From: SZUA-36 sp963753105 | GTDB taxonomy: Bacteria > Pseudomonadota > Gammaproteobacteria > Xanthomonadales > SZUA-36 | Assembly (NCBI GenBank): GCA_963753105.1 | Contig: CAVWBD010000006.1 | Span: 62,001 to 126,000, forward strand | Direction of reading: 5' to 3' | Length of the DNA stretch: 64,000 nt | In this document: piece after piece, positions 7,161 to 16,251 of the stretch | Layout of the letters: each line of letters starts with the position of its first letter | Numbering within the stretch: the first letter of the stretch is position 1 | Program-made: the position numbers and the translations under genes | Notes under the pieces: generated by a model | Told to the model about the DNA's origin: nothing | Databases searched by the model: none | Seen by the model: only the letters and a program-made list of their open reading frames with translations

Positions 7161-8918
7161 CTAATGGACCATATTGGCGATAAACGCCTCGCACAGGACA
7201 ATATTGTCGCCGACGATACGCTGGATGGGTACGGTGCCACTCAAACCCAACGATGGAATTTCGTAGTCGAGCGTGCCGCTGTTGCAACCATCGAAGGTCA
7301 GGATGATGGTGCCGTAACCCCTGACCTTGGTAGTCTCTGTTGAATCATCGAATATTCCATCAAAATCGAAAGAAACATTCATCGTTGCCTGGGTTCCGGA
7401 GTAACGGCCCAGTGCATTGAGCCAGCGCTGGCTGGGATCACCGAGGTTGGCTGTTGCATCACCCGGGGGCAGGACCGTGTCATAGCTAAACATGGTCAGG
7501 GTCACCTTACCCAGGACGGGGAGCACCGTGATGTAAACACCCTGGCCGACGGTTGCCGGGTTAAACCAGTGATCATTCAGGCCGGGATTGATCTCGAATT
7601 CGTTGAACATGCTGAGGTCAAAGACACGCGCATGGCCGGACCTGTCCCCATTACCATCGTTTTGGTCGGCGCTTGCGGCTACCTGGTTGCCATTTGAGGA
7701 AAGCGCAACCTTGTAACCAAATGCATCATTGGCTGCTTCGCCGTCGATATCCGCACCCAGTTGTGTCCAGCTTGTACCCGACCATTGGTATATGCGCACA
7801 AAACCGGTGTAATCACCGCTTCCGGTTTTACTGCTAGCACTGACAGCGAGGCGATTCCCAAGCATGGAAAGCGATACCGATCCGCCGAAAAATCCTTCTC
7901 TCACCTGTCCGTCGATATCTCCGCCGAGTTGTACCCAGATTGAGCCCGACCATTCGAAGACACGCACATGACCGGCATACGCCCCATTCTCGTCGTTTTT
8001 CCAGCCTCCAACAGCCAGACGGCTGCCGTCGCGGGATATCGAAACTGAGAACCCGAATTCGTCCTGGGCCGCTTCACCGTCAATATCATCACCAAGTTGT
8101 GTCCAGGACTCACCTGACCATTCATATATTCGTGCCTGACCCCGTCTACCATTAGCACCCCAGGCACCCAGGGCAACGCGATTACCGTCCGCAGATATCG
8201 ATACCGATTGGATACGGTCAGTGGTGCTCTTGCCATCTATGTCGGCTCCGAGTTGTACCCAGCTTGAACCCGACCACTGGAAAACCCGCACATGGCCAAA
8301 GCCAAGGTCACCGCCTTCTGACGAGGTGGCGGCAACGCGATTGCCATCGGCGGACATCGAAACCGAGAGACCGAAATTGTCATAGGCAGCCTCACCGTCG
8401 ATGTCGGCACCCATCTGTGTCCAGGTATCGCCTGACCATTGATAAACACGCACCTGGCCGGAATATTCCATGCTGCCATCACTGCCATAATTGCTCTTGG
8501 CACCAATAGCTACACGATTACCATCGGCAGACAGTGATACATCATCTCCCGACCAGTCATTGCTTGCTTCGCCATCGATATCGGCACCCAACTGTGTCCA
8601 TTGCGAACCTACCCATTCGTATACACGCACATGGCCGGAGTCGACGCCATTGACGCCGTCGTTCTGGCCCGCACCGACTGCCAGGCGGCTGCCGTCAGCG
8701 GACAGTGACACCCCGCGCACATAATCGTAGATTGCTTCTCCATCAATGTCGGCGCCGAGTTGGGTTTGAGCCAATCCCCTGACCGGTATACACATCAAAC
8801 AGATGAAGGAAAGCAGAATGGCAATCCAACTGGTTTGGCTAGCGGTTCGTTTGCGGACGCACTTATTGTGGAATAGCGAAGTGGCCGAAAATGAAATGAT
8901 CCGGTTTGCTGTGTTCAT
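7161..8918 (-). CDS. Secreted FG-GAP seven-repeat beta-propeller protein, copy 2
   Basis: The ATG at 8918 is preceded by GGGGG at ideal distance; upstream in-frame codons lack a ribosome binding site. The 585-residue product has the same order as its downstream neighbour. It has a signal peptide (ending RGLAQ), seven LGADIDGEA-type repeats with SADGNRVAIGA cores, and the FEINPGLNDHWFNPATVGQG C-terminal domain. The two C-terminal domains are nearly identical at DNA level, whereas the blades have diverged, suggesting duplication followed by conversion or selection on the tail domain. Only 64 bp separate the copies, so co-transcription is likely. Function unknown. Confidence 0.75.
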   Translation of the reverse strand: MNTANRIISFSATSLFHNKCVRKRTASQTSWIAILLSFICLMCIPVRGLAQTQLGADIDGEAIYDYVRGVSLSADGSRLAVGAGQNDGVNGVDSGHVRVYEWVGSQWTQLGADIDGEASNDWSGDDVSLSADGNRVAIGAKSNYGSDGSMEYSGQVRVYQWSGDTWTQMGADIDGEAAYDNFGLSVSMSADGNRVAATSSEGGDLGFGHVRVFQWSGSSWVQLGADIDGKSTTDRIQSVSISADGNRVALGAWGANGRRGQARIYEWSGESWTQLGDDIDGEAAQDEFGFSVSISRDGSRLAVGGWKNDENGAYAGHVRVFEWSGSIWVQLGGDIDGQVREGFFGGSVSLSMLGNRLAVSASSKTGSGDYTGFVRIYQWSGTSWTQLGADIDGEAANDAFGYKVALSSNGNQVAASADQNDGNGDRSGHARVFDLSMFNEFEINPGLNDHWFNPATVGQGVYITVLPVLGKVTLTMFSYDTVLPPGDATANLGDPSQRWLNALGRYSGTQATMNVSFDFDGIFDDSTETTKVRGYGTIILTFDGCNSGTLDYEIPSLGLSGTVPIQRIVGDNIVLCEAFIANMVH

Positions 8919-9116
8919 GATAACCCCCAACTTGGCTGTAACGACGGTGCCGCTACCAGACAAGGAGGTTATCGGATTTTTTTTGCAGGCTTATATGGAT
9001 AACTGCTTATCAGGTAGCCGAACAGGCATTAGCTGATAAATACTTCTTCTTCCGTGTCACTGTTTTCTTCCCTGTCACAATCATACCCCCGGGGCGAAAT
9101 ACACGCAAAAATAGGG

Positions 9117-10166
9117 TCAGGTTCGAACTTGATCCCTTTCCATGAAACCGTTTAACTTTTCCAGCACATCATCGACTTCGATCAGGTCCATTACGCCGGG
9201 ATATTCAATCCGTTGTCCCCAGCGCAACTCTCCTGGCTCCTTTTGTCTGAATTTGCGTGCGGCCTCGGTATATTTGTCCACGCACAGGTCCAGGCTGTTA
9301 TAAGGCCCTGAACGTCGGCTGGGGGTCGCGGCGTACAAGCCGAGCACCGGCGTGCCTACCGCGGAGGCAACATGCGCAGGACCGGAATCCGGTGAAATCA
9401 GCAAAGTCGCTCGTTGCAGCAGGGCAACCGACTGGGTGATGGTGTCTTTACCGATCAGGTTCTGGGCATGGTATTGCATGGCGGTCTCGATTGCCTGGCC
9501 GGTGCTTACCTCCAGTTCGGAAGGCCCTCCGGTCAGCACAACACGCATGCCCAACCTGGAAATTACGTGGTCGGCGACCGCCGCGTAACGCTCCGCGCTC
9601 CAGTTACGCAATGGATGGCTCGAACAGGGGCTGATCATCAGGATGGGTGACGGATCCGTGCCCAGTGTTTGCTGCGCCCATGCTGCATCCTGTTCTGAAA
9701 CCGGCAAATCCCAGACCGGCGGTCCCGTGGGTACTTCGAGCGCCCGGGCAAACTCCAGGAATGCATCTACCTGGTGTTGTTGCGCCACGCTTGCTACCGA
9801 TTGGTTGATGAACCATTGGTGCCGGTCACGCCAGCGTGGTTTGTCCCAGCCGATGCGCCTGGGTGCCTTGATCAGCCTGCTCAGCAGGTTGGCACGTGCA
9901 GCGACCTGCATATGCAGCAGCACATCGAATTTGCGCCCCTTGAGCGTTTGCCGGAGTTGCCGTACAGCCTTGAAGCCGCCTTTCTTGTCAAACACGATGA
10001 ATTCGATATCGGTCAGGCCGGCCAGCAGCTTCGCCTCGAGCTTGCCGATGATCCAGGTAATCTGCGCCTGCGGGTAATGGCTGCGGATGGCGCGCACCAC
10101 CGGTACCACGTGGGTGACATCACCGATGGCCGACAGACGCATGATGCATATGGACAGGTCAGACAC
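9117..10166 (-). CDS. Glycosyltransferase family 9 (heptosyltransferase-like)
   Basis: A 349-residue protein opening with ICIMRLSAIGDVTHVVPVVR, the classic GT9 start. The C-terminal domain has LMISPCSSHPLRNWS and LLISPDSGPAHVASAVGTPV (ADP-heptose binding region). GT9 enzymes add L-glycero-D-manno-heptose to the Kdo or heptose of the LPS inner core on the cytoplasmic face. The neighbouring Kdo kinase gene, divergently transcribed, fits LPS core assembly. The last codons (DQVRT and stop) are encoded within a GGGTCAGGTTC-type repeat found elsewhere in the window, so the natural end of the gene may have been altered by that repeat. Confidence 0.85.
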   Translation of the reverse strand: MSDLSICIMRLSAIGDVTHVVPVVRAIRSHYPQAQITWIIGKLEAKLLAGLTDIEFIVFDKKGGFKAVRQLRQTLKGRKFDVLLHMQVAARANLLSRLIKAPRRIGWDKPRWRDRHQWFINQSVASVAQQHQVDAFLEFARALEVPTGPPVWDLPVSEQDAAWAQQTLGTDPSPILMISPCSSHPLRNWSAERYAAVADHVISRLGMRVVLTGGPSELEVSTGQAIETAMQYHAQNLIGKDTITQSVALLQRATLLISPDSGPAHVASAVGTPVLGLYAATPSRRSGPYNSLDLCVDKYTEAARKFRQKEPGELRWGQRIEYPGVMDLIEVDDVLEKLNGFMERDQVRT

Positions 10167-10300
10167 TTTAAACCTCTTGGAAAATGTTCATCTGAACAAC
10201 TTGGTAGTGTACCGGAATCGCAGTCCTCTGACCCGGGACAGGGCCATTGTGGTAAACGGGTCTGCCCCGGCGGGTGTTTGTGCTTTAGAATAAGCCGCTT

Positions 10301-11023
10301 ATGCAAGCGGTTGTCTACAAGCGGAAATCATTTGCCATCGCATACGATGCGAGTCGTGTGGATAGTCCCGGTGTGGAATTGTTCAGTGTCGAATTCTGGG
10401 ACTCCCGACGGGCATTGTCCGGTGAGGCAATAGGCCGTGGCAGCGCGTGGTTTGTAGATGCGCCGTTCGGGCCCGTGGTGCTGCGACAATACCTGCGTGG
10501 TGGCTGGGTGGCGAAGATCAGCCGGCAGAACTACTTCTTTACCACGGTTGCTAGGTCCCGGCCAATCAGGGAGTTCGATATTCTTGCCAAGCTGTTTGAG
10601 CAAGGCCTGCCTGTACCGCGCCCGGTAGCAGCCCTGTGTGAACACCACGGTTTGATTTCGACCGGTTCGATCATCACGGCGCGTATCCCGGGAGCGCGAA
10701 CCCTGGTTGATTTTTTCCCCGGCAATGGTACCGGTCCGGTTTCTGATCCGGCTTTTTGGAGAAGCGTGGGCAAGTGCATCCGCCGGTTCCACAACGCCGG
10801 TGTCTGGCACGCGGACCTGAATGCCCGCAACATATTGCTCGATGATGAAATGCAGGTCTATTTGATAGATTTTGACCGGGCGCACTTTACACCAGGCAAG
10901 CCCGTCAACGGCAAACGAAACCTGGAACGTCTCCAACGTTCGCTGACCAAACTTTGGCCGGCAGCAAAGGTTTCTGAACTGGACTCGGTATGGTTGCAAC
11001 TTCGGGCCGGTTATCATGGATAG
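10301..11023 (+). CDS. kdkA: 3-deoxy-D-manno-octulosonic acid (Kdo) kinase
   Basis: A 240-residue protein of the small eukaryotic-like kinase superfamily. Key stretches are VVLRQYLRGGW near residue 60, the catalytic loop HADLNARNILLD (about 171-182) and the metal-binding IDFDRA. Together with the length this is the pattern of KdkA. The enzyme phosphorylates O-4 of the first Kdo residue of lipid A-Kdo at the inner face of the inner membrane and is typical of Haemophilus- and Vibrio-like lineages with a single Kdo. It is divergent from the heptosyltransferase gene and overlaps the next start by eight bases. Confidence 0.85.
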   Translation: MQAVVYKRKSFAIAYDASRVDSPGVELFSVEFWDSRRALSGEAIGRGSAWFVDAPFGPVVLRQYLRGGWVAKISRQNYFFTTVARSRPIREFDILAKLFEQGLPVPRPVAALCEHHGLISTGSIITARIPGARTLVDFFPGNGTGPVSDPAFWRSVGKCIRRFHNAGVWHADLNARNILLDDEMQVYLIDFDRAHFTPGKPVNGKRNLERLQRSLTKLWPAAKVSELDSVWLQLRAGYHG

Positions 11024-11564
11024 GTCTCCATCCTCCTGGCCCCGCATGATCCAGTCCCCCCACCTGAGCCTGTTTGCTGCGACTGCGGAACTGATCAGGA
11101 AAGACATACATGGCCGGGAGACACTGGCCGAAGCACTGGGTGTGGATGTCCCCGAATCCTGGCCGCCGGATTTGTATGGCCCAGGGGCGATGCGTTTTGC
11201 CCTGGAGCAACTCACAGAGGCGCCCGAACAGGGCTGGTCATTCTGGTACGTGGCAACACGGGAGGAGCCGGTTGAACTGGCCGGATTATGTGGTTTCAAG
11301 GGCCGTCCGGATCCATCCGGCTCGGTGGAAATCGGCTATTCGATACTCCGTAGCTATCAAGGCCGTGGCTTCGCCACCGAGGCCGTGGGCAGGCTGGTCG
11401 GTTGGGCGTTTTCACACCATAACGTCAACGAGGTCAGTGCGGAAACACTGCCGCATTTGCAACAGTCCATCCGGGTGCTTGAAAAGAATGGTTTCCGGCG
11501 CGCCGGGGCGGGTTCAGAGACCGGTGTGATCCGCTATGCGATCAAGCGAAACAGCCTGAATTAG
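11016..11564 (+). CDS. GNAT-family N-acetyltransferase (RimJ/RimL-like)
   Basis: A 182-residue protein with a GNAT core: GLCGFKGRPDPSGSVEIGYS (beta strands), YQGRGFATEAVGRLVGWAF (the acetyl-CoA pyrophosphate loop Q/R-x-x-G-x-G/A, about 107-125) and the C-terminal SIRVLEKNGFRRAGAG. Members acetylate amino groups of proteins or small molecules; the substrate cannot be read from the sequence. It overlaps kdkA by eight bases and so is probably translated from the same message. Confidence 0.8.
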   Translation: MDRSPSSWPRMIQSPHLSLFAATAELIRKDIHGRETLAEALGVDVPESWPPDLYGPGAMRFALEQLTEAPEQGWSFWYVATREEPVELAGLCGFKGRPDPSGSVEIGYSILRSYQGRGFATEAVGRLVGWAFSHHNVNEVSAETLPHLQQSIRVLEKNGFRRAGAGSETGVIRYAIKRNSLN

Positions 11565-11582
11565 AGGAAGTTCAACGTGAAT

Positions 11583-12530
11583 CTAATGCGTTTGGGTGGA
11601 AAGCGCCGCTGTTGAATGTGCATCGCCCTGGTCTTCCAAACATAGATTTTCCAGTCTCAGCTCAGAAGTGTCGCGCAACTGCAGGCATTGGTAACGCTGT
11701 TTGAGAGATTCTTCGTCGTGGACTACAAACATATGGGGTGCAGCTCTGAAGTCATCACAATATGTGAGTAGGCGCTCTTTCATATATGGGTAGAGCAGTT
11801 GGTCATAGTGATTGATGTTCAGCGCTTCGTCCCAGTAGTCATTGACATGGTCTGCCCAGTCGAATGGCCGCTGCATGATCCAGTGGTCTCCTTTCCAAAC
11901 AAGTATGGCGGGCTTACCTGCGATGATGTCATCTTCAAACAGGCTACGGTAAAACCGGTAGCCTTCGTAATTGGCGACGAGGTCGGCATTTGAGTAGGAA
12001 CCGGTGGTCATCTGTCCAAACAACGCTCTCTCGGTAAACGCGGATTGCTCAGCCGCCTGGCTTTCATCCTGCATCTTCACCCAGCGGCGATAGAATTTTC
12101 GACCCTGGGACAGGAAGTGTCCGAATTTATCGGTGCCCACCAGCGTATTGTTGACCTTGAGCGTGGGGCCCACACCAAAAATCGCTGCCACGCGCGCTGC
12201 CCAAAAGGGGTGACCGCTGTAAATGGAGTCATGGGGAGGGGTGTCGAGGCGCTCAATGTCTTCCGAGTCCATGGCATAACGTTCGAGCTTGTCCACCCAG
12301 TGCAGGCCACCGATTTTCTTGTAAATACCGTCAACGACTGCCATGTCATCGCGCTGACCGTGCCAGGGGGTTATGGTTTCCGCGACGGCCAGCGTGACCT
12401 GGCGGTTCATGAGCGCAGTCGAATCTTCGATTTGTTGCAGGCGGTTGCTGAACTGGTCGGTTTCATAGGCCCCGCCAGGCGGTGAGGCCAGTGATAGCAA
12501 TAGCAGTATGGGCGAAAATCTACTGCTCAT
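11583..12530 (-). CDS. Exported protein of unknown function
   Basis: A 315-residue protein with a signal peptide (about 1-21) and no further helices. The middle contains VNNTLVGTDKFGHFLSQG, reminiscent of the GTDK-x-GH segment of YfiM-like DUF2279 proteins, but the rest does not match any family I know. It is rich in Y, W and acidic residues, as in periplasmic or outer-membrane associated proteins. It lies 24 bp downstream of an outer-membrane barrel gene on the same strand, suggesting a two-gene unit. No function is assigned. Confidence 0.6.
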   Translation of the reverse strand: MSSRFSPILLLLSLASPPGGAYETDQFSNRLQQIEDSTALMNRQVTLAVAETITPWHGQRDDMAVVDGIYKKIGGLHWVDKLERYAMDSEDIERLDTPPHDSIYSGHPFWAARVAAIFGVGPTLKVNNTLVGTDKFGHFLSQGRKFYRRWVKMQDESQAAEQSAFTERALFGQMTTGSYSNADLVANYEGYRFYRSLFEDDIIAGKPAILVWKGDHWIMQRPFDWADHVNDYWDEALNINHYDQLLYPYMKERLLTYCDDFRAAPHMFVVHDEESLKQRYQCLQLRDTSELRLENLCLEDQGDAHSTAALSTQTH

Positions 12531-12554
12531 TTAGCGTTTTCAGACTCTGGGGTT

Positions 12555-13337
12555 TCAGAAACGGTAGTTGAAGTTGAACAGCGTGTGTGTCCGGTTACCA
12601 AAACCGACTTCGAAACTGAGGTTGGCGTGCTCGCTGAAGTAGTGGGAGACGCCTACCGAGTAATTCCAGTTATCGGTGGTGACAAGATCGACGGAGAAAT
12701 CCGCGTCACCGATGTACGGCAGTTCGATTACACCGCTGTGTTGTTCGTCCACGTCAAGGTACATGGCGCCGGCCCAGTACGTCCAGTTGCCACTGATCAG
12801 CCCGATACGTGGCTGGACCGTGAATGAATCAACCGATGACTTGAAGTCACCGCTGATATCAGTAGAGGTATATGTGGTGGTAGCGGACGTGAACCAGTTT
12901 TCGGTGCCGTAAGCGAGGGTGAATCCTCCACCGTACACAATGCCGTCAAAGGACACCGGCAAGGTACCCAGCTCGAAAGGCAGACCGGTAATTTCAGCCT
13001 CGCTGAAATCCACCGTGGTATCGGTATCAACCTTTCCGACGAGTGCAAATACGTTCAAAAACGGCAGCAGCCAGACATCCGCTTTGAGGTCAAAATGCAT
13101 GACTTCATTGGTGGCCTTTATGTCACTCGGATCCCCGAGCCCCACACCTGGTATCGGCAGATCAAACGTCAGGTCCTGGATGCTGTAGTCCTGGTCCATC
13201 GTGTAGAAATCAAGACTGATCCCCCATGGGCGTGGCAGCTTGGCGTCACCTGCAAGATCCTGCATATAGGGCAGGGTTGATTCTGCTGCTGCCGACAGGG
13301 GAATCAAGGTCGATAAAAGGAAGATTAAACGGCGCAC
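12555..13337 (-). CDS. Outer-membrane beta-barrel protein
   Basis: A 260-residue protein with an 18-residue signal peptide ending SAAAES. It has alternating hydrophobic strands rich in Y, W, F, T and D, and ends NFNYRF. The C-terminal aromatic residue is the usual signal for the Bam complex. Length and strand number suggest a 10-12 stranded barrel. The cargo is unknown. It precedes the exported protein at 11583-12530 and is divergent from the SPFH gene. Confidence 0.7.
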   Translation of the reverse strand: MRRLIFLLSTLIPLSAAAESTLPYMQDLAGDAKLPRPWGISLDFYTMDQDYSIQDLTFDLPIPGVGLGDPSDIKATNEVMHFDLKADVWLLPFLNVFALVGKVDTDTTVDFSEAEITGLPFELGTLPVSFDGIVYGGGFTLAYGTENWFTSATTTYTSTDISGDFKSSVDSFTVQPRIGLISGNWTYWAGAMYLDVDEQHSGVIELPYIGDADFSVDLVTTDNWNYSVGVSHYFSEHANLSFEVGFGNRTHTLFNFNYRF

Positions 13338-13497
13338 ATTATTCTCCTGTTTTTCTAAGCCAGCGGCGATTATAAGCGTTTATAGCTGTTATCGGACATT
13401 TTTTTTAGTCCTGACCAGTTATGACTTCAGGCATATTGAGTTTCCTGCAAAAAAGTATTAAAATGATATATAAATGATATCAAACGGAGGGAAAGTG

Positions 13498-14367
13498 ATG
13501 ATTAAAGAGATTGAACGAAAGTATGCTTCGGGTTATTTGGCACTGGTTGTCCTGCCGGTCTTGTTGATCGCTGATGGCTGGTGGTTTTTCAGTGCGGTCA
13601 CCACGGTTAGTGTCAGCCAGATTGTCCTCAGTATCCTGGCAGCGATCGTGTTGCTGATATGCCTGGCCGGGTTTTTCATGGTGCACCCCAACCAGGCCCG
13701 CGTGCTGACCCTGTTCGGCACCTATGTCGGCAGCGCCCGGGATACCGGCCTGCGTTGGGCCAACCCTTTTTACGCCAAGAAGGCCGTGTCACTGAGGGTG
13801 CGAAACTTTGATTGCGATACCTTGAAGGTCAACGACAGCTCGGGCAACCCGATCGAAATTGCTGCAGTGGTCGTGTGGAAAGTCGTGGACTCGGCCGAGG
13901 CGGTCTTTGAGGTTGACGACTACATCAGCTTTGTGGAGATCCAATCGGAAGCGGCGTTGCGTAACCTGGCCACGAGCTATCCCTATGAATCACATAGTGA
14001 TGACCAGATCGCGTTGCGGAGCAACCAGCAGGAGGTTGCCGAACAACTCAAGATAGAAGTTCAGGACCGTCTTGAAAAGGCTGGTGTCGAGGTCATAGAG
14101 GCACGTATCAGCCATTTGGCCTATGCCCAGGAAATTGCCAGCGCGATGCTCAAGCGTCAGCAGGCCCAGGCCATTGTGGCAGCACGTCGAACGATAGTTG
14201 ATGGCGCGGTGGGCATGGTGAAGATGGCCCTGGACGAGTTGAAAGCCCAGGACATCATCGAGCTGGATCACGAGCGCAAGGCCGCCATGATCAGCAACCT
14301 GCTGGTCGTGTTATGCGGCGAGGAAAACGCCCAGCCGGTGCTTAACACCAGCTCCCTGTACAGCTGA
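13498..14367 (+). CDS. SPFH/Band 7 domain membrane protein
   Basis: A 289-residue protein. The ATG at 13498 is chosen because GGAGGG sits eight bases upstream. Two hydrophobic helices (about 15-60) are followed by the SPFH core: VHPNQARVLTLFGTYVG, DTGLRWANPFY, EIAAVVVWKV and a helical tail with IEARISHLAYAQEIASAML and KRQQAQAI. Band 7 proteins form ring-like membrane microdomain scaffolds and often partner with proteases or NfeD proteins. Here the partner is a 64-residue ribbon-helix-helix protein encoded 13 bp downstream, a pairing I recall from other proteobacteria. The leader has two nearly identical AAATGATAT units just before the Shine-Dalgarno. Confidence 0.85.
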   Translation: MIKEIERKYASGYLALVVLPVLLIADGWWFFSAVTTVSVSQIVLSILAAIVLLICLAGFFMVHPNQARVLTLFGTYVGSARDTGLRWANPFYAKKAVSLRVRNFDCDTLKVNDSSGNPIEIAAVVVWKVVDSAEAVFEVDDYISFVEIQSEAALRNLATSYPYESHSDDQIALRSNQQEVAEQLKIEVQDRLEKAGVEVIEARISHLAYAQEIASAMLKRQQAQAIVAARRTIVDGAVGMVKMALDELKAQDIIELDHERKAAMISNLLVVLCGEENAQPVLNTSSLYS

Positions 14368-14380
14368 GTAAAGGTTGAGG

Positions 14381-14575
14381 ATGACAGTAAAAAAAGCGTT
14401 TCCGCTGCGCATCAACGAAGATATCTGGCAGGCTGTACGCCGGTGGTCAGATGAAGAACTGCGCAGCGTGAACGCCCAGATCGAGTACGTGTTACGTGAC
14501 GCCCTGCGCAAGGCAGGGCGTATGCCGTCAGAGCAAAGTCAGCGGCAGAAAGCGCCTGGTGATCAGGAGGGGTGA
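14381..14575 (+). CDS. Arc-like ribbon-helix-helix mini-protein paired with the SPFH gene
   Basis: The ATG at 14381 is six bases after AAGG; a TTG at 14375 is less favoured. The 64-residue product reads VKKAFPLRINEDIWQAVRRW then ELRSVNAQIEYVLRDALRKAG, a beta strand plus two helices of the Arc/MetJ ribbon-helix-helix fold. It could bind DNA as a dimer or act as a small regulator of the SPFH protein. The terminator stem overlaps its last codons, so the stop region doubles as the transcript end. Confidence 0.75.
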   Translation: MTVKKAFPLRINEDIWQAVRRWSDEELRSVNAQIEYVLRDALRKAGRMPSEQSQRQKAPGDQEG

Positions 14576-14590
14576 TCCAGGCGCTTTTTT
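14549..14590 (+). terminator. Intrinsic terminator of the SPFH unit
   Basis: AAAGCGCCTGG pairs with CCAGGCGCTTT across a loop of about 20 bases that itself contains GATCA and TGATC, followed by a T run. The stop codon of the upstream gene (14573-14575) lies in the loop. Confidence 0.8.
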
Positions 14591-14720
14591 AAAGCATTGA
14601 TTAGATGCACTGCGCACCGCTACGTGTGAAAATACCGGGGTTGTCCAACAAGTCGGCCGCTGCGCGGGTTTCAGACCCTCGCGCCTGGCCGGCCCCTGCG
14701 ATCGCCAGCGGAGCATGACC

Positions 14721-15329
14721 ATGACCAAGAAGACCCGATTGCCGTTTTTCCTGATGTTGCTGTCGATGCCGTTGGTTTCCTGGTCAGTTGACGAGGACTG
14801 CTTCCCACCGGAGATGATTCCGGACAACCTGTTCCCGATCGTGCGGCTTGAGACCAGCATGGGTGTCATCGAGGTTGAGCTGAACCGTATGCGTGCACCG
14901 GTCACTTCCAACAATTTCCTGCGTTACGTGATTGAAGGTAAATATAACGGCACCATTTTCCATCGCGTGATGCCCGGCTTCGTGGTCCAGGGTGGTGCTT
15001 ATACGCCCGAAATCGAGGAAAGGACCGAGTTTGATAGCATCATCAATGAATCGGGTAATGGTTTGCAGAATACCCGCGGCAGTATCGCCATGGCGCGATA
15101 CAACGATCCGCACTCGGCGACCAGCCAGTTTTATTTCAACATGGAGAACAACACCAGCCTGGATCCGAGGCCACGTAGCTGGGGTTACGCGGTATTTGGT
15201 GAAGTCGTTTCCGGCATGGATGTGCTGGAGGCGATCTCCGACGTGGAAACGGCTTACAGCGAAGTGCTGGATGCAGAAGACGTACCGGTCAAGCAGGTAT
15301 TGCTGATCAGCGCCAGCGTCAAAGAGTGA
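14721..15329 (+). CDS. Periplasmic cyclophilin-type peptidylprolyl isomerase
   Basis: The ATG at 14721 lies seven bases after CGGAG; an ATG at 14715 is too close to it. The 202-residue product has a signal peptide (about 1-22), then a cyclophilin domain: LETSMGVIEVELN, NGTIFHRVMPGFVVQGG (catalytic Arg in FHR) and SIAMARYNDPHSATSQFYFN. It should speed cis-trans isomerisation of prolyl bonds of exported proteins, like PpiA. The residue equivalent to the drug-binding Trp seems replaced near DPRPRSWGYAVFGEV. It is seven bases upstream of the EamA transporter. Confidence 0.85.
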   Translation: MTKKTRLPFFLMLLSMPLVSWSVDEDCFPPEMIPDNLFPIVRLETSMGVIEVELNRMRAPVTSNNFLRYVIEGKYNGTIFHRVMPGFVVQGGAYTPEIEERTEFDSIINESGNGLQNTRGSIAMARYNDPHSATSQFYFNMENNTSLDPRPRSWGYAVFGEVVSGMDVLEAISDVETAYSEVLDAEDVPVKQVLLISASVKE

Positions 15330-15335
15330 CTCATC

Positions 15336-16217
15336 ATGGGCTGGGGTGAAACCTTTGCGCTGGCCAGCGCCCTGGGGTGGGCAGTGGCTGTAATCATGAT
15401 GCGCCGGGTTGGTGAAACCCTGCCGGCTTTTGAACTGAACCTGTTCAAGAACAGTCTTGGCATGGTGTTGCTGGTTCCGACCATCCTGGTATTCAGTGGC
15501 CTGACGTTACCCGGTTATTCCCTGTTCGAATTCGCGGTTGTCTTTGTGTCCGGTGTGATTGGTATCGCCGTGGCGGATACCTGGTATTTACGTTCGCTCA
15601 ACCTGATGGGCGCGGGTAGGGCGGCTATCGTGGCCAGCTTGTTCAGCCCGTTCGTAATCATGCTGTCGGTGATTTTTCTCGGTGAAAGAATGGTCCCGTG
15701 GCAATGGCTCGGGATTTTCCTGGTGATCTCGGGTGTATTGATGGTGACCTGGCGGGTGAACCACGCCACCCTGGATGCGGCCAACATCAGAAAGGGGGCA
15801 ATATATGGTGTAGCCGCCGTGTTCATGATGGCGCTGGGAATCGTCATGGTGAAGGAGATACTCGAGGCGCGCCCCTTGCTGTGGACCATGGAATTGAGGC
15901 TGGCCGGTGGTGTGGCCGGCATGTTGATCTACATGCTGATAAAGGGGCAGTGGCAAAGTGTTAAGAGTAACTTTCAGAAGCCCCAGCCCTGGCTGGGCGT
16001 TATTTCCGCATCTTTCCTGGCCGCGTATCTGTGTCTGATCCTGTGGCTGGCGGGATATAAATTGATAGATGCTTCGGTTGCCTCTATCCTCAATCAGACC
16101 AACGTGGTATTTATTTTATTGCTGGCCTGGCTGATATTGGGCGAGAAGGTCACCCGGCGCAAGCTGGCAGGCATTGTACTCACCGTGGGTGGTGTATTGA
16201 TCATGGTGCTGGTTTAA
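15336..16217 (+). CDS. EamA-family (DMT superfamily) transporter
   Basis: A 293-residue protein with ten hydrophobic helices arranged as two EamA repeats. The first (1-135) ends in VILGE-like LGERMVPWQWLGIFLVISGV and the second (145-293) ends in LGEKVTRRKLAGIVLTVGGV. The L-G-E-x4-W/R-x2-G signature at the end of each repeat is diagnostic. Substrates of this superfamily include amino acids, nucleosides and other small metabolites; which one here is unknown. Confidence 0.85.
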   Translation: MGWGETFALASALGWAVAVIMMRRVGETLPAFELNLFKNSLGMVLLVPTILVFSGLTLPGYSLFEFAVVFVSGVIGIAVADTWYLRSLNLMGAGRAAIVASLFSPFVIMLSVIFLGERMVPWQWLGIFLVISGVLMVTWRVNHATLDAANIRKGAIYGVAAVFMMALGIVMVKEILEARPLLWTMELRLAGGVAGMLIYMLIKGQWQSVKSNFQKPQPWLGVISASFLAAYLCLILWLAGYKLIDASVASILNQTNVVFILLLAWLILGEKVTRRKLAGIVLTVGGVLIMVLV

Positions 16218-16251
16218 CCCCGAAAATATCCTGTGAGCGATAGCAATCCAG

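Noticed and set aside
10328..11299. Open frame of 323 codons on the - strand across kdkA and the acetyltransferase
   Set aside because: Shadow of two genes with strong family motifs; no initiation signal.
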